Of a stretch of 64,000 bases of DNA, positions 1 to 9,570 are shown piece after piece (position 1 is the stretch's first letter; each line of letters begins with the position of its first letter). The notes beneath the pieces were generated by a model. It was not told where the DNA came from, made no database searches, and saw only the letters and a list, made by a program, of their open reading frames with translations. The DNA comes from Echinarachnius parma. Taxonomy: Eukaryota > Echinodermata > Echinoidea > Clypeasteroida > Echinarachniidae. Where the stretch lies: assembly GCA_037951105.1 (NCBI GenBank), contig JBAMJV010001821.1, positions 205,207 to 269,206 on the forward strand. Reading direction: 5' to 3'. The translations under genes were made by a program, and so were the position numbers.

Positions 1-1325
1 CAAACCCAAATTTGGCAGAGACAATGTGGTGCAGTATTCCTACAACAGGGAGATGCTCAGTGCCAGCACATATTTGCAGAGGGAGAGGGAGAAGCTGATG
101 TCACAGCCGAGAACGGAGAAGGAGCTGTACCACGCCAAGCACACTCCTAGACTGTTCTACCTGGAGAGAGATGAGTACGCCTTCACAGCATCGTGTCTGC
201 CGAGGAGTGATGCGATGTATGGTGAGACTGACCCAGCCCTGGAGGAATTCCTTGACCGAGTTGGAAGAGAGAAGAACACTTTCTTCCCCGCCCATTTTCT
301 GATGGATGGGATCGAGGCTTTGGGCAAGAGATCCGATGAGTGGCTGATAAACTTGAACAATGATGCAAGATTTCTTAGATTCTGTGTTCTCTTGAGAGCC
401 ACGTGCAATAAGATGTCGAATGAGGAGCTGGCCGAGGTCCTGAAATTCTTGGCAAGAGCTCAGGTAAGAACTAGAAGTAGCGTTCTCCCAGTCCTTTATG
501 AAGAATGCTGCGAAAGAGCACCGCATCTGAACCTGAGCTTGAGCTTAGTCATGCTGGATTCCTGGAGAATGATTGGATTTCCTGTGCCTCTTTTCAGTGA
601 TCTTGTATTTTCACACTGCATCGAAAATGTTCCAAATGTGAGCACCCCTGAGTTGACCCAGCTGATTTACCTGACTGGGGAGAACCGTGGAGCTCCTGAA
701 GGAGTAGAAAGTGCATTGGTCAGAGTTCTGCCGGACCACCTTGCCGCCCTATCTCTCACAGAACTTGGCACAGTTTGCACAGGCCTCTTCAAGTCGTTCA
801 CATCTCCACCAACGTCCGACCTGATGATGCAGATATCGGACCACGTGTGCAGCAGCGACATTCAAACTGTCCACAGTTTCTTTGTGGTCGGGATCCTCAA
901 GCACTTTCGGCGTCAGTACCAGGGCTACCAGCACTTCTTCCAGTACATTGCCAATGCGGTGACTCCGCTCCTCAAGTTCTACCCCCTGATGTCCTGCATG
1001 CAGATCCTGCTCTCCTATGCTACCATGCACATCTGCCACCCGCACCTCTGTGACGCCATCGCAGACGAGATAGCTTCGAAGGCCGATCAGTGGCGATCCA
1101 AGGATGCGACCAAGATCATGTGGTCCTACGGGACACTGCAGTACCTCCCAGACAGACCAGACTTCCTGCCTACCGTGGTTGATCAATTCGTTGGCCTCCA
1201 GGGGGACTCTGCAGAGTATCCAGTCAATCTTGTGACCAGCCTTCTGTCCATGGCGTACCTCCAGCTGTTTCCCTGGGAGCTCATCAACAAACTCTTCAGC
1301 TGGGAATTTTTGCAGGTTACAAGAG
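1..1325 (+). CDS. FASTKD large exon (5' partial)
   Basis: Open reading frame from the window edge to donor GTGAGC at 1326, ending in phase 1 (VTR plus G). An earlier GT at 1316 gives an immediate frame break with the next exon, so 1325 is preferred. It encodes about 440 residues of helical repeats and FAST_1-like sequence. The GC content is clearly above that of the introns. Confidence 0.85.
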
Positions 1326-4300
1326 GTGAGCAAGTAACAATGAAGGCAGTGAGATTGCTACTTAAGCAGAACACCTTATGAGTATTTCCCTCCCAAGGAA
1401 CTCCAACCCCGCCCCCCTCCCCCTCCCCCAACTGTCCTGTTTTGCCTCCCCCATGAACACAAATAATTACAATACCAACATTATTTTTCTGACTGCCCCC
1501 TTATAAATGCAAAGTTCCAGGACAGTAAAGAGACCTCTGGATATCTTTGTTTTATGTCACCTAACTGAAAGTTATTTAATATTTAAGCACTTGGTTCAAT
1601 CATAATAGGATATCTCAAATGTTTAACATGGAAGTATAACTTTGTTTGATATGATGTGATTGATTTTTTACAGAATACATGGAGAAGACTGGTATAGACC
1701 TGAGGAGGGACATGCTCCTCCTGGACAGAGCCCTGGAGATTGAGTGTCCTGACTATGATGGCAACAGGCTACCAGAGGTATGATGATGATGATGGCGATG
1801 ATGATAGTGATGGTGATAAGGGTGGTGGTGGTGGTGGAGGCGGAGGTTCATGCTAATAATGATAATGATGATCTTTAAAATGATAGGATAATGGTGATGG
1901 TGAATTATGTTGACGATTATGATGATGATGCTGATGGTGATGACTGATGATGATGATGACAATGATTATAATAAAGATGAAGATGATGATGGTGATGATG
2001 ATGACAATGATGATGATGACGATGATGACGACGATGATGATGATGACGATGATGATGGGCTTGATAATAATGTCAGGATAATAATGGTGATGATAATGCT
2101 GCTGCTGCTGATGATGATGATAACAATGCATATTTGTATCTTCTATCTTTGGCAGTCGTTCATGTTGCAGTCCGAGATCAGTTCTTCAATTGTCCCTAGT
2201 GCTGGTCAACATATGAGCAGTAGACCTGAAATGCGCTTCATCGCTGGACTGGTCAGAGCAGCCCTTGGCCAGAAGGAACTGTTCAAGATCCAGCCAATAC
2301 TTCCTCACATCAATACACTTGGTAAACAGTTGATTATATTATATGATTTAGTCAAATCAGGAGTTATTGATTGGAGAAACAAAGTCCCTTGATTTCGACT
2401 TAATTCAGTATGTTCAACCGAAGTGTGTTTTATTCCCTCCCTGAGCCAAGATTGGCCGGTATAAGATAATTTTCTTGTTTAACCTATTAGGCATAATATC
2501 CTATAAGAATTAATGGTATAATACGTTGAGTTCTAACCAGAAAACTTCTTGTTCGAAATGAATAATGCATGTCCCCATTTTTATGATGCCGTTCATCTAG
2601 AGATTAAAATGAAACCAAATGTTAAAAGGAAAGAAGTTAGTTAACCTACTTGTTATTTTCAAAGAAAAGTTGTAAACATGTATGTGTTTCTCAGTCTCTC
2701 GTGTGATACAGACGTAGAACTACATCGGGACGAAGAAAACCAGCTGTTTCAATCTGATGAGTGGGTTTTTTGGTCATGCTCGTCACAAGATGATGAAGGC
2801 AGTCCACCCACAGAGGGAAAGAAAATAATCGGATGACCCTCTTGTCATTATCACAAAGAGCGTGGTGGCTTAGCGGGTAGAGTGTCCGCCTCATGTCATG
2901 CACGGGAGGTCTCGGGTTTGAACTTTAAAAATGGTACCGTCTGCCTTCTAGCCAGGTGCTCTGCATTTATATAGAATGGAGAAGGGAAAGTTATACCCAC
3001 AGAGTTACCAGAGGACTAGCCCCTTTTTGTAACTTTCACTATATAGTAGACGTGTGGACTAGGGCTAATGAATCAGAGATAGGCCACTTAATGTGCCAAA
3101 TTGGCAGAGGAAGAACTTTTAACTTGTAATTATGTGTTTCTCATTTTCTCTCCATTGAAACAGACGTAGAAGTGCTTCTTAATGAGGACAACCATCCAAT
3201 ACCATCTGCTGAGTGGGTTTCTGTGACGATGAAAAACAAAGTCCACCCAAGGAGGGAAAGAAAATAATTGGGTGACCCTATTCTTGTCAATATCAAAGAA
3301 AAGTATTATTTGTTTCTCATTTTCTTTCCGTTGAAACAGACATAGAAGTGCATCTCGACGATGACAACCAGCCAATTCCAACCGACGAGTGGGTTTCTGG
3401 CTCATGCCTTCCACAAGAGGAGCCGGACACCTTGTTTCACTCATCAAACTCAAGAACGAAGTCCAACCACGCGGCGAAGGGGAAGAATGCCGTATCCCTC
3501 TCCTCGAACCTGATCGCAAACCTGACAAGAGGGGGCGACACGGTGGAAATAGGGCAATCTGGGACTGCCAGCAACGAGGTCGCTGGGGATAGTCGCAGAA
3601 CCGGAAGAAGTCCTGGGACAAAGTCAAGAGGTCACGCTGCCAGGAGAGTCAGCAAAACCCGCTGTGGAATATGAGGAGGATCTTGCAGAAACCGGTTCAC
3701 GCGCCAACAAATTCAAGGGAAAAGTGGTGAGATTTGGTCAACCCTTTTAAAAAATATATAGTTGTTGGCTTCTATTCATAAAACTTAAATTCAATTTAGA
3801 ATGATGGGGATGAGTAGCAACAAGTGCTGTCATTTTGCTGACGGCTAGAGTCAACTTTAGAAGATAGCAAAGGCAAATCCAGATGAATGTAGTTGGCAGT
3901 TAAGAAAACTGTTCATTGATTACTGAGCAATTGTCATTCAAAAAAGAAATGTAAATCCTGAACTGATATAGGTTATTATACTCAAACATTTTATTTGTTT
4001 TACATTTTCAATATTCGAATTTAATGTCACAGCATAAACAGTACACTTAAATTTGGGGGCAACCTCTGTACTGGATGTATGTAATTATTTTTAAAGAAAG
4101 AAAAAAGGAAATAAGGATTTGCATGGCTTTTGGAAGTTTGACATTGCATCATGTGATAAAACAATGATATTGTCTCCTTTTTATCTAACTTGTCTTGTAG
4201 GCCTGCCATAGTGGTTTGGGCCAGCAATCGCAGAGGTATAATGTTCTCTCTGTACTGACTTTTAAGATTCCAAGTTGAATTAAGATTGGAGAAGGGATGC

Positions 4301-7065
4301 AAATGGTATTTGAAAATTTAAGAAAGACTGCATTGCAGGCCAACATGTACATGGTTATAATCTATCTTTTTCCCCTTTGTACTTCCTTGTCTTGTAGGCT
4401 TGCCGTAGTGGTGTAGGCCAGGAATTGCAAATATATGATGTTTTCTCTGTATTCAATTTAGAACGTTTAAGTTGAATGTTAATTGGAGAAGGGATGGTAA
4501 TTGCATTTGGAAAGTAAAGCTAGGTGCTGGATAATGGGCCATAGTTCTGATGTATTTTATAATGATTACCCCTCGTATCTTGCTCGTCTCGTAGGCTTGC
4601 CATAGTTGTTTAGGCCAGGAGTCATAGCCACTATGGAAGTAGCAAGCTACTTGGACAGCATGTTATGGCGTGCTTTATACTATCTAACATTTTCCCCATT
4701 GTATTTTGTTTGTCTCATAGGCTTGCCATAGTGGTTTGGGTGCACAGCCACGATGGGAGAAGCAAGCTACTTTGACAGCATGTTATTGCATGCTTATACT
4801 ATCTAACATTTTCTCCATTGTATTTTGTTTGTCTCGTAGGCTTGCCATAGTGGTTTGGGCCAGGAATCACAGTCAGTATGGCGGTAGTAAGCTACTAGGA
4901 CAGCACGCCATGAAGAGGAGACAGCTGGAGCTACTGGGGTACCACGTCGTTGATGTAAGTTTACAGATATTCACCTGTATTAAAGGGACAGTACCTCTTT
5001 TACAAAACGTCTGAACAGTTTCCAGTTGACGGATGAGGATGAATGTAACGCATGAAAAAAAATCAGATCGAACAGCCCTGTAATTTGGATTCTACGAATG
5101 AAAAACGAATGCGTCCCTCCATCAAACTATATCGGTCAATAAAAGAGTTTAACTGATTTAGCATAATATTACAATAATATTGTACTTATTATTGTAAAGG
5201 TATTGTGAAGCCGACATTTGTAAAGGTATGTCACGGAAAAAAATCTCAAAAATTAAGAATATATAATAACATGTAGTCAGTTTAAGCGAGGTTTGGTTAT
5301 TTTGTATAGTATTCGGTCATTATGTGCGCGAGTCACGTAGCTAGCGCGGGTCACGTAGGGGTCACGCATAGCGTTGTGGTACTCCGTGGAATCCGTGTAC
5401 AAACTTCCTCACTGGTTGAATATACGTATAGTGCACAATTAACCGTTGGACAATGGTTTATTAGTTTTAGCTCTATAACTCCACGAAAAAGAGATTTCAA
5501 GCCCTAATTTGTTCAGGCATGCTATTAAATGACATTTTCTTTCATATAAGACAATAATCTCGCAACTTTTAAAATTTGGCTTGCAAAAGAGGGGCTATCT
5601 ATAGTCAAACCTGCTCTAGTGCCATCTACTATCAAACCCGTGTATAGCGACCATCAAAGTGAAGCTAAAAACTTGTCACTGTAGACAGGTTACCTCTATA
5701 GACTGCTAAACTATTTGACTGCACAGTTGGGTGAAATGCAATGTTGGTTGCCCCGTCCCAGTAAGCCAGTGCAAATTTCAAGCACAGTTTTATGTAACAA
5801 TCCTTATTATGTTAACCTGTTTACTACAGGAATCATGTTTGCACGGTTCCCGTGGGACATGTTCAGAGACGGGAGCCGAGATTTCCCGGTTCGAGGAAAC
5901 CCTATCTCATTTGCTTGAAAATTATATATTTTACCCTTCTTTAAAATTCCAAATAAATGGCTTACATTGAAAGATTGAAGTCCTGTATACCTTCTGCTAT
6001 GATCTGTCCCTTTAAAAATGTCTACTTAACATTGTATTAAAATTCTAGTGCAGTAATGTTATTGGATTCCCAAGTTAATTTTGTATACAAACGTATACAA
6101 AATAGTTATTGCTCTTACTTAAGATTTTCCACTTTGCTGAGCTTATATCATGTATATCGATTGCCTCTATTGTGTGTGATACTTGACCAGTGAACTCATG
6201 TTAGGTTGAATAGAAGCGAATACAGTGCCATGGTCTGCCAGATATATCGAGCGGTTCTTTTGTGCGCGCCCAATGTGGTAACTCGACCGGTCCATAAAAT
6301 AATCTTGTATATAGCCATTACAGCATTCTATTCAATGGCGAAGTAAACGGGTTAAAGTGGACTTCCACTCGAGTTCAAGCTTCTAATGATTGAAAGACAG
6401 ATATTCTAGGTCAATAAACACAAATTTGTATGAAAAAAGTATGATTGTGGGTTCTTATAACCGGCTATTATGAATGACACATGCAGTGATCACAATGCAG
6501 TGGCACCGGATTCAAGCCTACTCAAGAAATTGAGCAAAGTGAGGGTGCTACATAATGGTCTCATGATTGTGTGCAATAAATTTAATTATTTCCTCAGAGT
6601 TAATGACATTAGAAAAAATCTCTTAGAAATCAACCAAAGAGAGTCAAATCCTGAAAATATTCAAGCACATCCCTAGATTTATTTCCAATATACTGTATTT
6701 TGTTTAAACTCTTCCGGAATTCTCCTTTAACAAATAAACTGCATCAATCGGTCAACCCTCTCTATAAAAGATCATCCAATATTCTTTTCCTCTGTCTGAC
6801 ATGCGTGTCTATGTAGCTTTATAGCATTTGGTCTTTTATGTATTCTCGTCAGTCTGCATGCCTCTGAAGTAGATTCTGCTGGGATAACAAATTTCAGCCC
6901 CATATTGACTCTTTTTTTCCCCCCATCTGTTTCTATTTCTCATTCACATCACAGGTGCCGTTTCAAGAGTGGACCCGCCTGATGAAGAGCCGGGACCATC
7001 AGGAGAATGTCAAGTTCATGAGGAGGAAGATATTCAACAATGTCAACGGATCCTCATCCTTATGA
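1..7065 (+). CDS. FAST kinase domain-containing (FASTKD) family protein, 3' part of gene
   Basis: Coding exons read as <1-1325, 1674-1777, 2156-2321, 3340-about 3726 (end uncertain), 4840-4954 and 6955-7065. The frame is open from base 2, so the start codon is outside the window. The long first exon is the helical-repeat/FAST_1-type region (KIMWSYGTLQYLPDRPDFLP near its end). Exons 2-3 match FAST_2 (LLLDRALEIECPDYDGNRLP). The last two exons form a RAP domain (LAIVVWARNHS, then KRRQLELLGYHVVD and VPFQEW). Known family members act in the mitochondrial matrix on mitochondrial mRNA stability and processing; that role is inferred here. One very long exon followed by short ones resembles FASTKD3, but I cannot assign the paralogue. 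The exon 4 to RAP-exon junction does not resolve in one frame. Exon 4, the RAP exon and the terminal exon all have decayed tandem copies beside them. The gene converges on STOML2. Confidence 0.87.
1674..1777 (+). CDS. FASTKD exon 2 (FAST_2 start)
   Basis: Acceptor TTTTTTACAG at 1664-1673 and donor GTATGA at 1778. It is read in phase 1 as YMEKTGIDLRRDMLLLDRAL, then EIECPDYDGNRLPE, a hallmark FASTKD segment. It ends in phase 0. A GAT/ATG microsatellite begins inside the donor site. Confidence 0.88.
1778..2155 (+). repeat. (GAT)n microsatellite filling FASTKD intron 2
   Basis: Imperfect GAT/ATG trinucleotide repeats run from the fourth intron base to about 2125 and make up almost the whole 378-bp intron. 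Only about 30 bp of ordinary sequence with a TTCTATCTTTGGCAG acceptor remains. Poly-Asp and poly-His ORFs here are repeat artefacts. Confidence 0.9.
2156..2321 (+). CDS. FASTKD exon 3 (FAST_2)
   Basis: Acceptor ends TTTGGCAG at 2155; donor GTAAAC at 2322. It reads SFMLQSEISSSIVPSAG, then MRFIAGLVRAALGQKELFKI and QPILPHINTL. It ends in phase 1 with a G that joins exon 4 AC to make Asp. Confidence 0.87.
2691..2832 (+). pseudogene. Decayed tandem copy A of FASTKD exon 4
   Basis: The sequence keeps an ACAG acceptor (exon-like start 2712) and can be read as DVELHRDEENQLFQSDEWVF, parallel to DIEVHLDDDNQPIPTDEWVS of the main exon. It reaches a stop after KKIIG. It is the first of three tandem copies, separated from copy B by a SINE. 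Confidence 0.85.
2859..3122 (+). mobile_element. tRNA-derived SINE, copy 1
   Basis: The box A-like TGGCTTAGCGG at 2866 is intact. The box B region is damaged (GGGTTTGAAC followed by a small deletion). The body matches the copy at 8936-9232 almost throughout: CTTCTAGCCAGG, CTCTGCATTTATA, the GGACTAGCCCC region, and a TGTGCCAAATTGGC tail ending in TTTAAC. It lies between exon 4 copies A and B, so it inserted after that duplication. Confidence 0.85.
3139..3290 (+). pseudogene. Decayed tandem copy B of FASTKD exon 4
   Basis: The acceptor-like TTGAAACAG is followed from 3164 by DVEVLLNEDNHPIPSAEWVS and a stop after about 35 codons. Its downstream tail (GAGGGAAAGAAAATAAT and onwards) matches copy A. 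The spacing to the functional exon is 176 bp. Confidence 0.85.
3340..3726 (+). CDS. FASTKD exon 4, functional copy (3' end unresolved)
   Basis: Acceptor TTGAAACAG ends at 3339. Joined to exon 3 it reads DIEVHLDDDNQPIPTDEWVS and stays open to a TGA at 3672-3674. The RAP exon needs a phase-2 junction, and no good donor in this frame gives one. A strong donor GTGAGA at 3727 would fit only after a frame change near 3590. Weaker choices are GTGGGT at 3389 (correct phase) and GTCACG at 3631. Possible explanations are a one- or two-base indel (sequence error or allele) or a small unseen intron. Confidence 0.65.
4201..4839 (+). pseudogene. Four decayed tandem copies of the RAP-exon head
   Basis: Copies start at 4201, 4398, 4595 and 4721. 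Each follows a pyrimidine-rich TCT(T/C)(G/A)TAG acceptor and begins G(C/T)CTTGCC(A/G)TAGT-like, matching the intact exon at 4840. Spacings are 197, 197, 126 and 119 bp. Read in the phase of the real exon, every copy meets a stop: TGA after MFSLY in the first, TAG after about six codons in the second and third, TGA after YF/LL-type sequence in the fourth. Confidence 0.9.
4840..4954 (+). CDS. FASTKD RAP-domain exon, intact copy
   Basis: Acceptor TCTCGTAG ends at 4839; donor GTAAGT at 4955. In phase 2 it reads LAIVVWARNHSQYGGSKLLG, then QHAMKRRQLELLGYHVVD, a canonical RAP-domain core. It ends in phase 0. It is the last and only open copy of five. Confidence 0.9.
4955..6954 (+). other. FASTKD last intron, no gene
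   Basis: No coding sequence recognised. From about 4981 (AAAGGGACAGTACC) to about 6015 (GATCTGTCCCTTTA) the ends are short inverted repeats, a possible 1.03-kb MITE. The rest is AT-rich intron ending in a long pyrimidine tract and TCACATCACAG at 6944-6954. Confidence 0.6.
6955..7065 (+). CDS. FASTKD terminal exon (end of RAP domain)
   Basis: Acceptor CACATCACAG; phase 0. It reads VPFQEWTRLMKSRDHQENVK, then FMRRKIFNNVNGSSSL and a TGA at 7063-7065. The Phe-Gln-Glu-Trp motif is typical of the RAP C-terminus. Confidence 0.9.
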   Translation: MPFQEWTRLMKSRDHQENVKFMRRKIFNNVNGSSSL

Positions 7066-8285
7066 CATTGATCTATAGTCATAAATTTTCAATGTCTTCA
7101 ATGGAAGATAAACTATGACAATGTGTCCTCATCACTATGACATTGAATTCCAATAATAGTAATAGATTTTCAAGGATCTCTAGATGAATGTTAAGTACAC
7201 GAGGAGAAAGATATTCATCGATGTCAACGGATCCTCGTCGTTATGACATTGAATATTCTCATTACTAGTCAGTCATATGTTTTCAAGGATATCTAGATGT
7301 ACAGTACATGTATGTCTTGTGATATTCAAATACTCAGTCTCGGGTGGTCAATGGAAGATAAACGAGGAAGATATCCAACAATGTCAACGGATCCTCATCG
7401 TTTTGACATTGAATATTCTCATTACTAGTCAGTCATGTTTTCAAGGATATCTAGATGTATGTCTTGTGACATTCAAATACTCGGTCTCGGGTCTTCAATG
7501 GAAGATATACGAGGAATACATGTATATTCAACAGTGTCAATGGATCCTCATCGTTATGACATTGAATATTTTCAATACTAGTCATATGTTTTCAAGGATA
7601 TCTAGATGTACAGTACATGTATGTCTTGTGACATTCAAATACTCAGTCTCAGGTGATCAATGGAAGATTAAAGAAGAAGATACAATGTCAACGGATCTTC
7701 ATCATGATGACACTGACTTTTAGTATATTCTAGTATTAATCTAGATGTATGTCTTGTGACATTCAAATACTCAGTCTCGGGTGGTCAATGGAAGATAAAC
7801 GAGGAAGATATCCAACAATGTCAACGGATCCTCATCGTTTTGACATTGAATATTCTCATTACTAGTCAGTCATATGTTTTCAAGGATATCTAGATGTGTA
7901 CATGTATGTCTTGTGACATTCAAATACTCGGTCTCGGGTCTTCAATGGAAGATATACGAGGAATACATGTATATTCAACAAAGTCAACGAGTCCTCATTG
8001 TTATGACATTGAATACTCTTATTACTAGTCATATGTTTTCAAGGATATCTAGATGTATGTCTTGTGACATTCAAATACTCAGTCTCGGGTCTTCAATGGA
8101 AGATATACAAGGAATAAACATGTATATTCGACAAAGTCAACGGGTCCTCATCGTTATGACATTGATTTCTTGTGTATTCTAGTCGTGATATATTTTCAAT
8201 GATCTCTAGATGTATGTAAAGTACATATGGCGGAAGATAGTCAACAATGTCAACGGATCTTCTTCATAATCACATTGATTTCTAA
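7066..8285 (+). repeat. Tandem array of about 155-bp units derived from the FASTKD terminal exon
   Basis: Eight more copies of the last-exon sequence (AATGTCAACGGATCCTCATC and TATGACATTG) occur near 7219, 7379, 7534, 7684, 7818, 7979, 8135 and 8248. They alternate with a non-exon block containing CAAGGATATCTAGATGTA and TGTCTTGTGACATTC. Spacing is mostly 134-179 bp. ORFs of 100-148 aa here simply read through repeats. The array directly follows the stop codon and would form part of the 3' UTR if transcription runs on. Confidence 0.9.
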
Positions 8286-8286
8286 T

Positions 8287-8468
8287 ACAGTGGACCTTGC
8301 TATAACAGAGCTCTGAAATAAACAAAACCATCTTTTATAACAAGGCAATTTTCCAGGTCTCAGCTCTGTATATTCCTTTGTTATTTTGCCCAGATATTAC
8401 AAGATACCTGATATGTAACAATGTTATTTTCACGGTTCCTAGGACCTCGTTATAAAGAGGTTCCACTG
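8287..8468. mobile_element. pogo/Tigger-like foldback MITE
   Basis: The ends are inverted repeats CAGTGGACCTTGCTATAA and TTATAAAGAGGTTCCACTG, flanked by TA on both sides, as expected for a TA-targeting pogo/mariner-class MITE. Related copies lie at 11450, 14095 and 45371. Confidence 0.8.
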
Positions 8469-8529
8469 TATACTATATTTTTTTATAGTGATATAATTTC
8501 AAGGATCTCTATAAAGTTTGTGTCTTGTG

Positions 8530-8709
8530 CAAGGGCGTCGATTTCTTCTCATGGTTGGGGGGGATGATCAGGGGGTTACACTTTTTAAAAATTTTTTTTT
8601 TTACCCTCCCAAATATTGGGGGGGGGGGATGATAATACAGGCCATCCCCCCCACCTCAAATATTGGGGGGGATATATACCCCCCATCCCCCCCGTGATCG
8701 ACGCCCCTG
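8530..8709. mobile_element. hAT-like MITE with 8-bp target duplication
   Basis: The ends CAAGGGCGTCGAT and ATCGACGCCCCTG are inverted and flanked by identical GTCTTGTG at 8522-8529 and 8710-8717. The interior is G-tract/C-tract foldback. It interrupts a unit of the terminal-exon array, whose uninterrupted sister copies supply the empty site. Confidence 0.88.
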
Positions 8710-8820
8710 GTCTTGTGACATTCAAATACTCTGGTGTTCAATGGAGACTTTTCGATTTGCATGTTCACAAGTGAGGCGGTATGTTTTTATGACTATTCAG
8801 TTATGTACTTTACAAGGATG

Positions 8821-8916
8821 TTACGCCGTTCAGCTAGACTGGTCCCGAAAATATTTGGGCTTGGGTCTATGGAAAATACATGTTATACCAAAATCAATCG
8901 GTCCAGAACGGGTTAA
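8821..8916. mobile_element. 93-bp-family TTAA MITE, copy 1 (decayed)
   Basis: The ends are TTACGCCGTTCAG and CAGAACGGGTTAA. The interior shares GGTCTATGGAAAATAC and TATACCAAAATCAAT with the copies at 25343 and 28450. The left TTAA is mutated to TTAC. Confidence 0.75.
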
Positions 8917-8935
8917 ATGCATCTCTTACTGCCAC

Positions 8936-9232
8936 CGAGCATGGTGGCTTAGCGGCCAAGAGTGTCTGCCTCATGCACGGGAGGTCCCGGGTTCGAACCC
9001 AGACCGGGTCTTACCAAAGACTTTAAAAATATGTACCTTCTGCCTTCTAGCCAGGCGCTCTGCATTTATAGAATGGGGAAGGGAAAGTTAATCACACGAG
9101 TTATCAGAGGACTGGCCCCCTTCTGTAGCTTTCGCTACATTTAATAGATGTGTGGCCTAGGGCTAATAAATCTTAGATAGATAGACACCGCCTTATGTGC
9201 CAAATTTGGCACGGGAAGGACTTTAACTAACT
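8936..9232 (+). mobile_element. tRNA-derived SINE, copy 2
   Basis: Box A-like TGGCTTAGCGG at 8945 and a consensus box B GGTTCGAACC at 8990 give an internal Pol III promoter. The spacing is that of a tRNA-type SINE head. An unrelated body about 220 bp long ends in TGTGCCAAATTTGGC and CTTTAAC. It is the better preserved of two copies. Confidence 0.88.
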
Positions 9233-9332
9233 TTTTACTGCATCTCTAATGTAGTGAAGTTATGTAGATTACTCACAATTAGCTTGCCAGATGCACACAG
9301 AAATGCAAACAAAGGATCTCATTTGTTCACAT

Positions 9333-9570
9333 TATGTGACCGGCTATAGCAAAACCCTGCACTTGTCGGTAATTCATGTTTTGAGGAAATTGGCATTTAA
9401 GTTCACATAACATGTACATATATTTGCCAATTATTGACCTATTTTTAAGTACAAAGCATCAAATTAAAGCTTGCGATGAGGCCATTCTAATGTTATAAAA
9501 ATCTACATTTTGATTTTGACCGACAAGTGCAGGGTTTTGCTGCTGCAGCTATAGCCAGTCACAAATATTA
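9333..9570. mobile_element. Foldback MITE, TGTGACCGGCTATAGC family
   Basis: The left end TATGTGACCGGCTATAGC plus AAAACCCTGCACTTGTCGG is the inverse of the right end CCGACAAGTGCAGGGTTTTG plus CTATAGCCAGTCACA. Related full elements are at 10724 and 18877, with fragments near 12790, 15468 and 15664. Confidence 0.85.

Noticed and set aside
1753..2131. Poly-His and poly-Asp ORFs
   Set aside because: They translate the GAT microsatellite of FASTKD intron 2. The same applies to the poly-His ORF at 44767-44952.
7277..8182. ORFs of 148 and 102 aa with repeated MFSRISRC blocks
   Set aside because: They read through the tandem array after the FASTKD stop codon. The blocks change frame between units.
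8940..9005. Possible tRNA gene (intact box A and box B)
   Set aside because: No acceptor stem or anticodon loop can be folded, and the body is shared with 2859-3122, so it is a tRNA-derived SINE head.
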